Shown: positions 1-11,081, counted from the first letter of the stretch. The stretch is 64,000 bases of DNA from Cryphonectria parasitica EP155 (GCF_011745365.1 NW_024468917.1:2413501-2477500), one strand, 5' to 3'. Numbers and translations: made by a program. Notes: generated by a model from the letters alone, not told the origin.

Positions 1-2795
1 TGCATGACGGATGTGGACGCGGTCGAACGGGTACCAGTGCTGCTGTCCGCCTTATTGTCAGCCCTCAACTGGCGGCCTGTTGCGTTCTGCATCGCGGCGC
101 CTGAAGATGCATCACTCTTGTTCCTGCCATGCTGGTGGTGTTGTATCCCAGAAGTCATGCCGTTCAGACTTGCACTAGAAGCCTTCCGCCGTGCGACATC
201 GAGTTGGGGTCCCCTGGAACTTGTCGAGATGCTCGGGCTGCCAGTCTTTGCAGCCATCGAATTCCCAGTAGTAGCGGAGATCGGGATGCGCGGTGGCGGC
301 ATCGCGTCGTGTTTCGTGTTGGCGTGGTCGGCATGTTTCTCTGTTTTGGAGCTGCTCCGTTTCCAGGACAGAGACAATTTCCTCCGCAGGGTAGTCATAG
401 ATGAGGGCGTCTGCGGCTCATCGGGACTGGATTGCTGAACCGGCGGGGACTTGGTGCCCGGCTTCGTCGACACCTTGGGCACCGATCTGGACGGCTGTCT
501 CTGCGCACGGGGACCCGACGGTTTTGACTGTGCCGGGGTGGTACTGTTGTTGTTGTTATTGTTATTGTTATTGTTGCCGCTATTGACAGGCTCGTCAGCT
601 GCGCGCACATCACTGCCAGTCTGCGACCTCTTGAAGTAAGGCTGATGATCAAATCCTCCCTCCTTAGGGACGGAGGAGGAGAGGTATGGCGAGACTGACG
701 GTATCACGACGTTGGCGCTGACGGACTCTGTGCTGCTTGTATCGGCAAGCGGACTTTCCAGCCGGTTCGGCTGGTGTACGGAGCTGCTGCTGCGGTAATG
801 AGAAGCAGGAACCTCTTTTCTCTTGGGAAAAAAGGTGCTCCGGGAAGCCGTCATCGGGGTCGATGGTGTCTTGGCGGTCTGCCGCGCTGGTGGCGAGCCT
901 GCCTTGCGCTCGGAATGGACTGGGCTCTGCTGGAGCCTGGCGATCTTGTTGACCGTCGGGGTGCTGAGTGGACCCACCGTGAGTGGTGGGAGGTTCATGG
1001 ACTTGAGATTCCTCCTAGGCTGTGTGACCGGCTGCGTCTTCTCGGGCTGGGCTTTCTTCTCCGGTTCAGTGGCTGTATTCTGCGGTACGGGCTTGCGCGC
1101 GCTCGGTTTGCGTTGCACCCTTGCTTTTTCTTGCGCGCCAGGCCCCGACAGGCTGCCTGTCGAGGTGCTGCTGCGAAGACTGCTCGAGTCGAGCCCGAAA
1201 TTCGACTTCCTCTTGTCGAGAAAGGTCAGCTCAGCCGGCGAGTCCTTGGGTGACTCGTACGCTTTCGGAATGGCAGGCACAGGAGGCACATCCTCCTCGT
1301 CGTCGTTGTTGGACACCGGGAGGTTGTTCATCGACTTGGGCGCGGGCAGCCGAGAGTTGCCGGCCGTCTGCTGAGCGCGCGGCTGTAATGATCCAGTGGA
1401 TGTCCGGACGGTGTTATTGCTGGTGACGGAGGCAACAGAGATGGAGCTGTAGGACTTCCGGTTAGGATCCGGCGTGGTCCTCTGAGAGGATGGCGTGGAG
1501 GTCTTCCGCGGTAGCATCGAGGGCGAGCGCGACGAAGGCCGGTCCAGGGGTGGCGGCGGGGGCTGCAGGACCATCGAGTTGGTCAGAGGCTCGGTATGCT
1601 GAGAATCAGCAGGAGGCATGAACGACCGCCGCTTCAGCCTCTGCGTATCCGTGGGGCTGATTGTCCTTGCCCCCAGGCCAGACACGTGGTGAGCAGCAGG
1701 GTGGCCAGGCACCACCGACATCCGCCTCGCGGAGGCAGGCGTGGTTGCACCTGTCTTCCCAGCCCGCGGTGAGCGCGGGGGAACACCTGCCGCCGATGAT
1801 GTCGTGTTTTGATCGACCGATAGAGTGCTGTCTGCAGATGCACTGGTCTGGTTGACCCGGGGCGGCAGAGGCTGCGACAGCGTCTTGAGCTTAGCGGCCC
1901 GAGACGCGGTCATGTTGCGCGACGTGTCAGAATAACGGGCTCCGCTGTCGATGGAAGAGCGTGTAGAATCGACCCCAGACTGGTCCGCAGTCGTAGTCAG
2001 GCTCGGGCGCCGGCGCACTCCCAGGCCATTGACCGGTTCCGTGGTAGACTCGAGGAAACTCGGGCCCAGCGACTTCCTCGGCTGCTGCTGCTGCTTCCCG
2101 ATGAGAGTACTGTTCGAGATAGGGGGGTGCTGGTTCTGACGGCGAGGACGTATCGTTCCTTGGTCGCGGGTGGTGTCGCTCGTCCGGGACACCGTAGAGG
2201 TCGTCGATGAGATGCTAGTCTGTCTGTTGGACACGCTGGGTCTCCTGAAGACCGGGCCAACCCGTGTCCGCACTGGCTGCTGCTGCTGCTGCTGCTGTTG
2301 CAGCGGCGGCGCCTGCTGTTCCCGCTGGTGGCCCTGGTGCGAGATTGGGGCTCGCGTGGCCATGGTCGCACCACGGAAGGTGTTTGGTCTCTCGACCATC
2401 TTGCTGCTGCTGTCTCCTCCCAGCAGGCCCTGCGCCTCGAGGATGCTGCCTTCGCCGGTCGGGGAGGGGAACTGTGTCAACTCGAGCTCGCCGGACGCAG
2501 ATTCTATGCTGGTCTGGAAATCATCGAAGCTGACCTCGGGGAGAAAGGCGTAGTGGGTGGAGTCGTCCTGTTCTATCGCATGGGGATTGGAGACGGCACC
2601 GGTGGCAGAACCATTGTGGCCAAACGAAAAGAGCGAGTGGTTGTTGGAGGGGGAAGCAGAGAGCATGGGGGGACTCTCGATCACTGAGGAACGCTTTGTG
2701 TGGAGGAGGTGGTGGTGCTGCTTGGTGGGACTGGAGATTTCTCTGCTTCTGTTCCTGAAACGAGAGAGCCCAAGCTTGTCAGCGACAGGCGCCAT
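1..2795 (-). CDS. N-terminal part of a long disordered protein, probable Pom1/DYRK-type protein kinase (partial)
   Basis: An uninterrupted minus-strand frame runs from the ATG at 2795-2793 off the left edge, giving about 931 codons without a stop. It begins MAPVADKLGLSRF. The visible part is low-complexity and rich in Ser, Pro, Thr and basic residues, with a Gln run near residue 165 (CAG repeat, 2278-2299) and a nine-Asn run (about 545-575). Recognisable blocks are LRRKLSLSWKRSSSK, LPPLTVGPLSTPTVNKIA and LDKRKSNFGLDSSS. From memory these resemble the N-terminal extension of filamentous-fungal Pom1/DYRK-type dual-specificity kinases, which act in cell polarity and cell-cycle control. The kinase domain would lie to the left and is not in this window, so the family call is inference. 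Many S/T-P sites suggest phospho-regulation. An unrelated disordered protein remains possible. The frame itself is secure because of its length and its G/C-ending codons. Confidence 0.6.
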   Translation of the reverse strand, partial: MAPVADKLGLSRFRNRSREISSPTKQHHHLLHTKRSSVIESPPMLSASPSNNHSLFSFGHNGSATGAVSNPHAIEQDDSTHYAFLPEVSFDDFQTSIESASGELELTQFPSPTGEGSILEAQGLLGGDSSSKMVERPNTFRGATMATRAPISHQGHQREQQAPPLQQQQQQQQPVRTRVGPVFRRPSVSNRQTSISSTTSTVSRTSDTTRDQGTIRPRRQNQHPPISNSTLIGKQQQQPRKSLGPSFLESTTEPVNGLGVRRRPSLTTTADQSGVDSTRSSIDSGARYSDTSRNMTASRAAKLKTLSQPLPPRVNQTSASADSTLSVDQNTTSSAAGVPPRSPRAGKTGATTPASARRMSVVPGHPAAHHVSGLGARTISPTDTQRLKRRSFMPPADSQHTEPLTNSMVLQPPPPPLDRPSSRSPSMLPRKTSTPSSQRTTPDPNRKSYSSISVASVTSNNTVRTSTGSLQPRAQQTAGNSRLPAPKSMNNLPVSNNDDEEDVPPVPAIPKAYESPKDSPAELTFLDKRKSNFGLDSSSLRSSTSTGSLSGPGAQEKARVQRKPSARKPVPQNTATEPEKKAQPEKTQPVTQPRRNLKSMNLPPLTVGPLSTPTVNKIARLQQSPVHSERKAGSPPARQTAKTPSTPMTASRSTFFPKRKEVPASHYRSSSSVHQPNRLESPLADTSSTESVSANVVIPSVSPYLSSSVPKEGGFDHQPYFKRSQTGSDVRAADEPVNSGNNNNNNNNNNSTTPAQSKPSGPRAQRQPSRSVPKVSTKPGTKSPPVQQSSPDEPQTPSSMTTLRRKLSLSWKRSSSKTEKHADHANTKHDAMPPPRIPISATTGNSMAAKTGSPSISTSSRGPQLDVARRKASSASLNGMTSGIQHHQHGRNKSDASSGAAMQNATGRQLRADNKADSSTGTRSTASTSVM

Positions 2796-4425
2796 GGGAG
2801 GCAAGAGACAGAGAGGGGAAGGGGGGGGGGGGACAAGACGACGGGACAACACGAGTACAGCACACAGACAGTGAGCGATAGCGGTCAGGATTCACTGGGG
2901 AAGTCGTGCAGGGCTGTCGCCAAACCCATTTGCCGCGGTGCGCTGGCAAGGATCCTCCTGCAAGTGCTGGCTCGATATGGGGACAAGAACATGTGTCTGG
3001 ACGGACATACCGCGTGGGGGAGTAGTTGGCTGGTCGCGGGCCAGCAGGAACCCTATGGTCCCTGATCATGGGGAATAGAATGAGTGGTCGAAACGAGTCG
3101 ACTCGGCTGTCAGAGAGGCGGTCGCGTTTCTCGATCTGGGCCGGGTTCGAGGGTTGAGGTGAAGGGGGAAGGGGTGGGTTGGTGCCCTTTGTCCACAGGC
3201 CGCTGGAGGCCGGGTTGCAGAAAGAGAGGACGAGAGGTTTCGCGGCGGTCAATTGAAGCGACTGGCAACCCCAGCAGGAGGAGGTGGCACCGTTAATGCG
3301 GGTGAGAGCTCCGCTCTTCCCACTGGTGCAGGACCGGGCAGTGGTCCGGTCGACAAGGAACTTGTGGGCTTTTGGTTATTGGGGGGGGGGGGGGGGAGGA
3401 GGAATAAATTCTTTTGATCCCCTTCTCTCGTCTCTGTCTCTTTCTTTTCTTCTTTCCCTCTCCCCAGCGCAACTCGCAAGGCCCCAACACCTAGAACGCA
3501 GGGATCGCAGGACGCGGACTCAGTCCGATGAGGATCTGAGTGAGTCTGCAAGGCTACCACATCCCGTTTGATTGAGAGGGGGAGAGTCTGGGGCCAGGTC
3601 GTGGTCGTCCTCGGTCGTCGTCGTGGTCGTGACGTCGTTGCAGCAGCTGTTGTGTTGGTAGCTACGTGACCTGCGAAGAAAGAGGAGAAGAAGTGGGCGA
3701 AAAGAGCGATTTGTGGAATGTCGAGGTTGGCGGTTGTTGTTGTCTGACCTCGATGGCAGGGCGACTGAAGGGAAAGAAGGAGAAAGGCCGGTGGTAGTGC
3801 AGGCCAGGGTAGGTGATGAGTGAGCCTTGGAAATGAATGGAGTTGAACCAGCGCCACGGCCAGGGTGGTAGAAGAAGACGCTATCTACTCTAGTTGGGGG
3901 TGACGGCAGGTGAGTAAGTGCTAACGGTATAACGCCGTCCCTCCTGGTGTGTGGTGCGAGCGTGTGGATGGGCGGGTGTGCGCGTGTGTGGTACCTGCAC
4001 GTTAGAAGTCTCGTGCAGTGCGATGCAGAGTGCAGAGTGCAGGAGGGACCCCGTCTGTATTTTCTTTGGCTGCGAACGGCAGGGGACTGGACTGGGCTGA
4101 TAGGTAGTGATGTGCCCGTTGACGCAATCCAGACACTAACAACTCCTCACACTCACACACACACACATACACACACGGTCGCTGCAGACGGCCACTGACC
4201 CCACCGCCCCAACCCACAAATTCTGTACAACCCTTGTGTTGACTGCAGCAGATGCAGCCTGATCTCCTCCCCGTTTGCCATGCCCATCTCATCTGGTACC
4301 CAATCCTTTTGTTCCATTATCATCTTGTTATTGATGAATATTGACGGGGATATTTCGCATCTCACTGGGCAACCTGCCTCAGCTCTGCCAATCACTGTCT
4401 ATCAACTCTCGGCCAGAAGCCCACT

Positions 4426-4456
<31 letters not shown>

Positions 4457-6251
4457 CCTCCCACCCTTTCCCCCCCTCCCCTGTCCTCCTTTCCAGATAA
4501 AATTGAAGAAGTAAAAATCATCTGCAGATGAGAACATGTTCCTGCATATTATGATGAAGAAAAGCTGCTTTTACTATGACCAACCCCCAGCGTTGGCCCA
4601 GCACTGGCCCTGTTCTAGGCCTATACTATAAATCCAGGGTCCAGCAGTGCATGACCGCTGTGTGGTCAGTGGGCTAGTGGCGCATAACAAGCTTCCCATC
4701 AGGCCCTACAGGTCATACCATAGGACCTCATACCTGCCATTATTGTACAAGTGCTTCAAAACTTGCTAGCTCGTTACTACTTGGTGTGTGCGCTGGGCAA
4801 CACCATCAATCAACCACCATGACCCCAATGTGGTGCATCTGTTTGCTGGTAGAGAAAATGGGATACAACAAGATTCTGCAGCAATCTGGTTACGGCTCAA
4901 GTATGACATGCAATTTCCACAACAGTGACCAGGGCGTTGATGTTGTTCATGATGTTGTTGTTGATTTTGGTTGTTTTTGCCCCCACTTCTCATTTTATGG
5001 GGCTGGAGATTAATACCCAAGTCCCGGAGACCTGCCCCATTATGGATGATGCCCAATTCTCCGACCAAAGGGGGGCCCCCCCCTCTTCTCTTTCTCAAGG
5101 ACGACATCCTTCCTACAAATAGTATCGGACAACCTCAAGAAATGAGTACGGCAGTACAGCATTGCTGCTTTTTCTTATTGTCTCTATTCACTTTCTCGTC
5201 CTTCTCGACAGAAGCAGGCAGGCTGGTTTCCAAAACAGCCATTTCACATAGCATTGCTGTCACTGCATCTGATCCCAAGACAGCAGCTTATAATATAGAT
5301 AAACATGTGTCAATCAAAGTTGCCAGAGCTTGGGGCATATTCTGAACAGCGCAGGTGGGCATCATGCACACAAACAGTAGTCGAATCCGTCTGTTCCCCC
5401 AATCCAATTCATCCACTCTGGCCAGTGTTTTGTGTCCAAGCGATCTTCCAAAGGAAAAAAGACCCTTTGTTTCCAACCGAGGTCCCCCGAAACCCAGATC
5501 TTCATCCTGCTGCTCCTCAGCACTTATCTGCCCGCATGTCTCAGCCAAAAGTTGCAACACTGCTCCAGAGGCAAACGAAACACGAGGCACAGACACAAAC
5601 ACACGTGTCATGATATGTCATCACACGACATTGTCAAGGCTTCTGAGCTTGGCACAGAGGATGGATACACTGCAACTTTGATTTATCCATCCACACCAGC
5701 CAGTGCTAACCAGTGTCAGGCCCTGCGAGGACCCCCAGTGTAGAACTTCCAAGCTGCTTGTGATGCAGATTGTTCTTTTGTCTTTCTTTTTTCCTTCTTT
5801 TTCTATTCCTTTTCTTATGTGCAGGGGAATATTACCATGGATACCCGCCCGTCAACAATGTGACCAGGCTGCTGGCTGCTTGGACAGGTGAGAAGTAGTC
5901 CCCCATGTTGAAATTGGCAATCTGCTAATGCATAAAAGCCCGTGTCTTGTCCCTCTCTCCCTGCCTCCCAAAATTTTAGGTGACATTGCAGATTCAGCAC
6001 AACGGGATCCCGGGGTGTGCTGGTGCTATAATGCCACAAAGCTAAGCTTGGCCTCCACTCCACTGCTATTAGGCTTTTCTTTGACATGACCCTGAATCAT
6101 GCATAGTAGCAAAAGGTGAAGAAAGGCAAAAAGAAGAGATTGACGAAAATGGAAGAGAAAAGAAAATCAAATCAATCTCCACCAAATGAACTTGGACCCT
6201 GACACCTTCTCACATGATGAGCATCATGAATCAAGAGAGTATAGTCACTCT

Positions 6252-6290
<39 letters not shown>

Positions 6291-6775
6291 GAGAGAGAGA
6301 GAGAGGGCATTGCACAAGATAGATAGACTTGTCGCATTCAAAAACACGTACACAGTCTACTGGTTGGTAGCTGCAGCTTTGGCCCGCCTTGGGGGTCCTG
6401 CGTTGGCCCGATGGTTGGCTCAAACGGCTGCAAGAACGTTCTGACGCTGTGTGGCATGGGGGCGGCCTCTCCCGCACCTCCCCGCGTCAGCTCAGCCGCG
6501 CCGGCCTTGACATGTGACGCAACACGTCAGTCAGTCCTCCTGCTCCTCCATTCTTGGACCTGGACCCTGACTAAATTCAAACATCGTCGAGGAAGCTGTC
6601 TCATCTTCCTAACCCCCCCTTTCTACATTCTGAATTGGAGCCATCAAAGAGGAACGCCCCCTCTCATCCTTGGCTTGTTTGATGACAATGTGGCACCGTC
6701 AGTAGCAAGAGACGACAAACCTTGCCATCAAGTACAGTCGAGCACGAGAGGGTTTGCCCTACAGGAGTCGTCAAG
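2796..6775. other. Divergent intergenic region between the Pom1-like gene and the peroxin gene
   Basis: About 4 kb separates two divergently transcribed genes, so it probably holds both promoters and long 5' leaders. It contains G runs (about 2820-2831 and 3380-3396), CA-rich microsatellites (about 4148-4176, 4428-4456 and 6255-6288) and a GA tract directly after the last one. A minus-strand frame at 3249-3857 is open for 202 codons but is low-complexity with no coding-like codon use. No gene was recognised. Confidence 0.6.
6255..6306. repeat. (AC)n microsatellite followed by (GA)n
   Basis: About 17 AC dinucleotides are followed directly by about eight GA dinucleotides, roughly 470 bp upstream of the peroxin start codon. 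This is a compound microsatellite in the promoter region and is likely to be length-polymorphic. Confidence 0.9.
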
Positions 6776-8392
6776 ATGGACGACGCAACGTCCGACATCC
6801 TCAACGCAGTGGACGAGTCCACTCTCCAGGATGGTGATGTGCTACAGAGTCCCGAGAAGGATGACGGAAAGGACAAGAGCAAGAGCAGATGGCGTGGTCT
6901 CTCTGCGCTCAAGGCCCAGGCGAGCATGCAGGACAAGCTGCTGGAGAAGTCAGTCCTCTTCCCTTCCCTTTGTCTTGGATTTCGAGGACGCCTTCTTACT
7001 AACCACCACCACCATCACAGACTTCTGCATCAGGTGATCCCCACCGAAGATCTCGCGCCCGGCGGCCACGTCCAGGACACACCGGTGCCGGCCGACAGCT
7101 TCCCTTCCTACGAGAGCACTCGACCTCCCTTTGCCATGGCGACCATGGCGACCAATTTTACGCGCTTCAACGCCCGCATCGGCGTCGTCTTCAAGTTCCA
7201 GTCCCGCGCTATCCGCCTCCTCTCCTGGCGCCAGCCCTCACAAACCCTCTCCTTCCTGGCCGTCTACACCCTCGTCTGCCTCGACCCATACCTCCTCACC
7301 GTGCTGCCCCTCGCCGCCGCCCTCGTGGGTGTCTTCATCCCCTCCTTCATGGCCCGCCACCCCTCCGATTCCCGTGAGCTGGCTTACAGCCCCCGCGGCC
7401 CGCCGCGTGCCCCCGCCCGGACGGTCAAACCTGCCCGGCAGATGAGCAGCCACTTCATGCGCAACATGCGCGACCTGCAGAACTGTATGGAGGACTTCAG
7501 CCGGGGTCACGACCAGGTGGTGACCGTGGTCGTGCCCAAGACCAACTTCAGCGACGAGGCGCTCAGCTCAGGCCTCTTCGTGGCGCTATTCGGCCTGACG
7601 CTATTCATGACCATCGCCGCGCACCTTCTGCCGTGGCGGGCCATCACCCTGTGTGGCGGTTGGGCGGCGGTCGTGAGCGGGCACCCGACCGTGGCGAGCA
7701 TGATGCGTGAGACCCAGGCAGCCTACTTTCCACCAGCTCAGGGAGCGAGGACAAAGAAGAACAAGAAGAAGGGCAGCACTTCCACCACTAATGACCCCTC
7801 GGAGGAGGGAGAGGCGGAGGGAGAGGGAAGGGGCCAACAGCAGCCGCAGCAGCAGGCCAAGAGCCTCCTGGACTCGTGGATCGCCGAGGACATCATCCTC
7901 GACTCGGCGCCCGAGACGCGCGAGGTCGAGATCTTTGAGCTTCAGCACCGGGATGCCTCGAACGGGGAGTGGGAGCCGTGGGTATTCAGCCCGTCGCCCT
8001 ACGATCCGCTGTCGCAGGCGCGCATCACAGGGGACCGGCCCAGGGGCACGCGGTTCTTCGAGGATGTGCTTGCGCCCGAGGGCTGGGAGTGGAGCGAGAA
8101 GAAGTGGGCCTTGGATCTATGGAGCCGCGAGTGGGTGGAGGAGAGGATCATCACGGGCGTCGAGGTCGAAACCGAGGGCGAGAGGTGGGTGTATGACATG
8201 TTCAACGAGAACGAGGGCGCCTCGGGTGTCAGGGAGCATGTGGACGTCGTCGAGGCCGGCAGCGCGGCGGCCAAGAGGCGGCTTCACCTGAGCTGGGAGG
8301 AGGGCGAAGAGGGCGAGGGCCGCAGGGGGGAATGGAGGAGACGGAGGTGGGTGAGGCTGGTGAAGAGGAGGATGACAAAAGAGGCGATCTAG
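6776..8392 (+). CDS. Integral peroxisomal membrane peroxin (Pex24p family, dysferlin domain; Pex23/Pex30-like)
   Basis: The gene has two exons, 6776-6948 and 7021-8392, coding for 514 residues. The 72-nt intron has donor GTCAGT, branch TACTAAC and acceptor CACAG. Splicing gives ...MQDKLLEKLLHQVIPTEDL, the conserved opening of the family. Near residue 120 follows a membrane-associated segment (SQTLSFLAVYTLVCLDPYLL), with more hydrophobic stretches at VLPLAAALVGVFIPSF and GLFVALFGLTLFMTIAAHLL. After a charged, Gln-rich linker comes a C-terminal dysferlin-type region with the tryptophan pattern GWEWSEKKWALD and the partner NGEWEPWVFSP. Pex23/Pex30-type proteins sit in the ER or peroxisomal membrane and control peroxisome number and size and ER-peroxisome contacts. 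The ATG at 6776 starts just before the conserved acidic N-terminus; no better upstream ATG lies in frame. The intron is a multiple of three and lacks a stop, so unspliced mRNA would also be translatable. Confidence 0.88.
   Translation: MDDATSDILNAVDESTLQDGDVLQSPEKDDGKDKSKSRWRGLSALKAQASMQDKLLEKSVLFPSLCLGFRGRLLTNHHHHHRLLHQVIPTEDLAPGGHVQDTPVPADSFPSYESTRPPFAMATMATNFTRFNARIGVVFKFQSRAIRLLSWRQPSQTLSFLAVYTLVCLDPYLLTVLPLAAALVGVFIPSFMARHPSDSRELAYSPRGPPRAPARTVKPARQMSSHFMRNMRDLQNCMEDFSRGHDQVVTVVVPKTNFSDEALSSGLFVALFGLTLFMTIAAHLLPWRAITLCGGWAAVVSGHPTVASMMRETQAAYFPPAQGARTKKNKKKGSTSTTNDPSEEGEAEGEGRGQQQPQQQAKSLLDSWIAEDIILDSAPETREVEIFELQHRDASNGEWEPWVFSPSPYDPLSQARITGDRPRGTRFFEDVLAPEGWEWSEKKWALDLWSREWVEERIITGVEVETEGERWVYDMFNENEGASGVREHVDVVEAGSAAAKRRLHLSWEEGEEGEGRRGEWRRRRWVRLVKRRMTKEAI
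6949..7020 (+). other. Intron of the peroxin gene, in frame and stop-free
   Basis: Donor GTCAGT begins at 6949, the CTAAC branch lies near 6998-7003, and acceptor CACAG ends at 7020. The length is 72 nt. Retention would insert 24 residues, including five consecutive His, without a frameshift. Confidence 0.85.
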
Positions 8393-8524
8393 CTGCTTTG
8401 TCGATCTGCAGTAGCACACAACAACAAGAAGAAGAAGTCAACTTCACAGCGTCTGGGCGTGCTTGAGAAATGGTGTTTTGAGAATGGTGTGATGTTGATG
8501 CATACGCTGACGGGCTTTCATTGC

Positions 8525-9652
8525 TCACGCCGCCTTCCTCAATGAATTGTAGTGCTCCCCCAAGCCATATCCATGTCGATAGTAAGCAAGCCATATCCTC
8601 TTCCTCTCAGCCTCCCCCTCCTCCTGCTGCGCCGGCCGTATCACCTCCGTGTCCCGGTCCTGCACCACATGAATCTCCACCCCATACACGCTCGCCAGCG
8701 CCAACAGCTCCAGCTGCCCGCCCCACTCGGCCGTATCCCTCATCTTGGCCACATACCTGCCCAGGTCCTCCTCCAGGAACCCAGCATACTCGTCTCCATG
8801 CTGCTCGATATACCCAGCCGCCCTCCGCCGCACAATCTTGTACCCAGGCTCCCCCACCGTCCCCTCTCTCTTCTTCTTCTTCTTCTTCTTCTTCTCCTCC
8901 CCTTCTTCTTCTTCTTCTTCTTCTTCTTCTTCTCCTCCTCCCCCAGCGCCACCGCCGAGCGGCACCCCGATCTGCCCGAGCTGGTCCGCCACCGCAGAGA
9001 ACAGACAGTGCCCGTCGGGTCTGATCTCGTGCTCGGCGAGGCCGTGCTTCTTGAAGGCCGCGAGCATGGTCGTCTTCTCGACGGCGCGGTGGTCTGGCAT
9101 GCGGGCGGCTTCCTGCTCGGCGGCCAGGGCGGCGGCTTCTTGTTCGGCGGCGCGGCGGGCTAGACGCTCCTTTTGGCGGTTGCGTTTCTTGGCTGGGCCG
9201 TTGCCTGTTTCTGCTGCTGCTGCGCCTGCTTCTTCTTCTTCTTCTTGTGTTTCTTTTTGTGTGGGTGCTGGTGGCGGCGGTGGTGGTTGTTTTTGTTGGG
9301 CGGATGGGGGTACTTTTACGGCCTTGTCTAGTAGGCTTACGTCGCCCAGCTTGTCTGCAACCACGTCTGCTCCCTCACCCTCGCCATCCACTCCTCCTCC
9401 GTCTTGTTCCTCCTCTTCCCCGTCCTCCGCCCCGCCGTTCACCTTCCGTATCTCTTCCGCCTGCCGCTCCTTCATCTGCCTCTCCATCTCGGCACACTCA
9501 TCATTGACTCCCTTGCGCGTCTTCTTGGTCGCGTTCTTCTTCTTGCTGGTGATGCGGCCCTGGAGGTCCTTGGCCTCTTTGCGGTGCCGGGCTTGGATCT
9601 GCTCGAGGGTTTCGGGTGCTGGTGGTAAGGTGGTTTGTGCGTCGGACGCCAT
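8525..9652 (-). CDS. OTU-family cysteine protease (Otu2/OTUD6-like deubiquitinase)
   Basis: A single-exon gene codes for 375 residues. The N-terminal half is charged and coiled-coil-like (ETLEQIQARHRKEAKDLQGRI), as in yeast Otu2 and human OTUD6B. The OTU domain starts near residue 205 with the catalytic motif RPDGHCLFSAVADQLG (Asp213, Cys216) and ends with the catalytic histidine block YGLGEHYNS (His367). WGGQLELLALASVYGVEIHV lies between them. OTU enzymes cleave ubiquitin from substrates; Otu2 relatives act on ribosome-associated ubiquitin, which is family knowledge rather than something seen here. Unusually, the domain is interrupted at about residues 231-263 by a Gly-Glu10-Lys9 insert encoded by CTT repeats at about 8870-8940. 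The protein also has poly-Pro and poly-Glu runs at about 123-141. The gene converges with the peroxin gene, whose stop is only 132 bp away. Confidence 0.9.
   Translation of the reverse strand: MASDAQTTLPPAPETLEQIQARHRKEAKDLQGRITSKKKNATKKTRKGVNDECAEMERQMKERQAEEIRKVNGGAEDGEEEEQDGGGVDGEGEGADVVADKLGDVSLLDKAVKVPPSAQQKQPPPPPPAPTQKETQEEEEEAGAAAAETGNGPAKKRNRQKERLARRAAEQEAAALAAEQEAARMPDHRAVEKTTMLAAFKKHGLAEHEIRPDGHCLFSAVADQLGQIGVPLGGGAGGGGEEEEEEEEEEGEEKKKKKKKKREGTVGEPGYKIVRRRAAGYIEQHGDEYAGFLEEDLGRYVAKMRDTAEWGGQLELLALASVYGVEIHVVQDRDTEVIRPAQQEEGEAERKRIWLAYYRHGYGLGEHYNSLRKAA
8868..8940 (-). repeat. (CTT)n/(AAG, GAG)n trinucleotide tract within the OTU domain
   Basis: Two CTT-rich runs on the plus strand encode consecutive Glu and Lys tracts (about residues 241-262) inside the OTU catalytic domain, a few residues after the active-site cysteine. 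Trinucleotide slippage would change the loop length without breaking the frame. Confidence 0.85.
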
Positions 9653-11081
9653 TGTCTGTTACTTTGTCTTCTCTTCTGTCCCTTTTTTTTCTTTCTCTCT
9701 CTTCTTGTCTTGGATAGATAGGTAGGATGTATGGAGGGGCGGGGGTCGGGGGGGGAACAGGAGTTGGAGCGACCTCTCTCCTCTGGACTCGAAGCCAGGT
9801 CGTTACAACAAGATCGAGCAGGTCGACAACGATTGTATGCTGCGTAGCCAAGAGAAGTGGTATGGGCTAGAGTCAGTGTGAATTAGAAAGAGAGAATGAA
9901 AAGCAAGCAACTCCAACACTTTTTTTCATTTTGAGTAGTGGGTAAAATGAGGGTCGACGTCAGTGCTGTACAGTACACTCATTCATAGTGGGGCAGAGGT
10001 CTTTTTTCCTGTTGCTTCCTGCATTACTGGTAGGCGGGGTTGACCTGCGGAACGCGCCGCGGTAGGCAAGACAGACACCACTAGGCAACACCCCTGTCCA
10101 GTACAGCGTTGGGCCCTTCACACTTTTGTACTTCGACTACCATACGTACGATTACAGGGTACGTGTGGTGGTATACACTATCCAGTAGGGCAGAGACGCT
10201 TTAATAGGCTCCATTCTAGCATAAACGTTCACCAGGAAAATACGACCAACAGACACGACACACGATCATAATGAATAGTCCGTCATGGCTTTTTGGTTAT
10301 TGTCCCAGGCGTACTGAGAACAGCTATACAGCTATAGTGGACACACAAACCCTCTGTCTCTATCTCTCTCTCGCCCACACGTTCTCCTGTTCCATTCTCT
10401 GGGTAGTCCAAGAGGTACGTTGACCCAAGAAGATATGTTCATTCCATCTTTTGAGAGGGACAGAGACATTCCCTTTTCCTTCTCTCGCCTAGAATCCTCT
10501 CATCCCTACTTAATTCTCCTTACTAATCCAGCCAACCAAGGCCTTCCCCCCCCCCCCCCTTCCCCACCAAGATACCGTCCCAATACGGCCTTTGACCATC
10601 CAGAATAATTACCCAGAATCAAGGGTCTTAATGCAGATCAGAAGGGTATATAATATATCCGAGATGGAAGAAGAAGAAGAAAATCAAAAGATTGACCAAA
10701 TATAAAAGACACAAGAGGAAATTCCGACAAAGCAGAAAAGTGACCGGGGGTATCCCGCGACAGCTGTGGTTCATGGCCATGAGCCCACGCTCAATGTAAG
10801 AAAAGAGGCCGTAATAGAATCAAAGAGATATGAGAAAGAAAGAAAAGAAATAACTCCCCAAAGTTATTTTCTGTGCTGTTCCTTTTTCCCAGCCATCATA
10901 CAGACTATGGCCAGACACGAGCCAAAAAGAAAAGAAGAGACCAAAAAAACAAAACAAAAAAAAAAAAAAAGAGAGAGAGAGAAGAGAAGAGAGCGCTCTA
11001 GTTTGGGGGTAAGGAAAGCCGGCAGCCTCACCAAGATGGGGGCCAGGGAAAGAGGAGGGAAGCAAAGCAGAGCAAAGAGGC
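9653..11081. other. Intergenic region upstream of the OTU gene
   Basis: This 1.4 kb lies between the 3' end of the Num1-like gene and the 5' end of the OTU gene, both on the minus strand. It holds a C run (about 10548-10558), A-rich and GA-rich stretches (about 10940-10990) and no recognisable gene. It probably contains the OTU promoter and the 3' UTR of the Num1-like gene. Confidence 0.6.

Noticed and set aside
3249..3857. 202-codon minus-strand open frame in the Pom1-like upstream region
   Set aside because: Low-complexity translation, mixed third positions and no family resemblance; more likely promoter or leader DNA.
8745..9725. 326-codon open frame on the plus strand
   Set aside because: Antisense of the OTU gene; its Ser/Phe-rich translation reflects the complementary Glu/Lys repeats.
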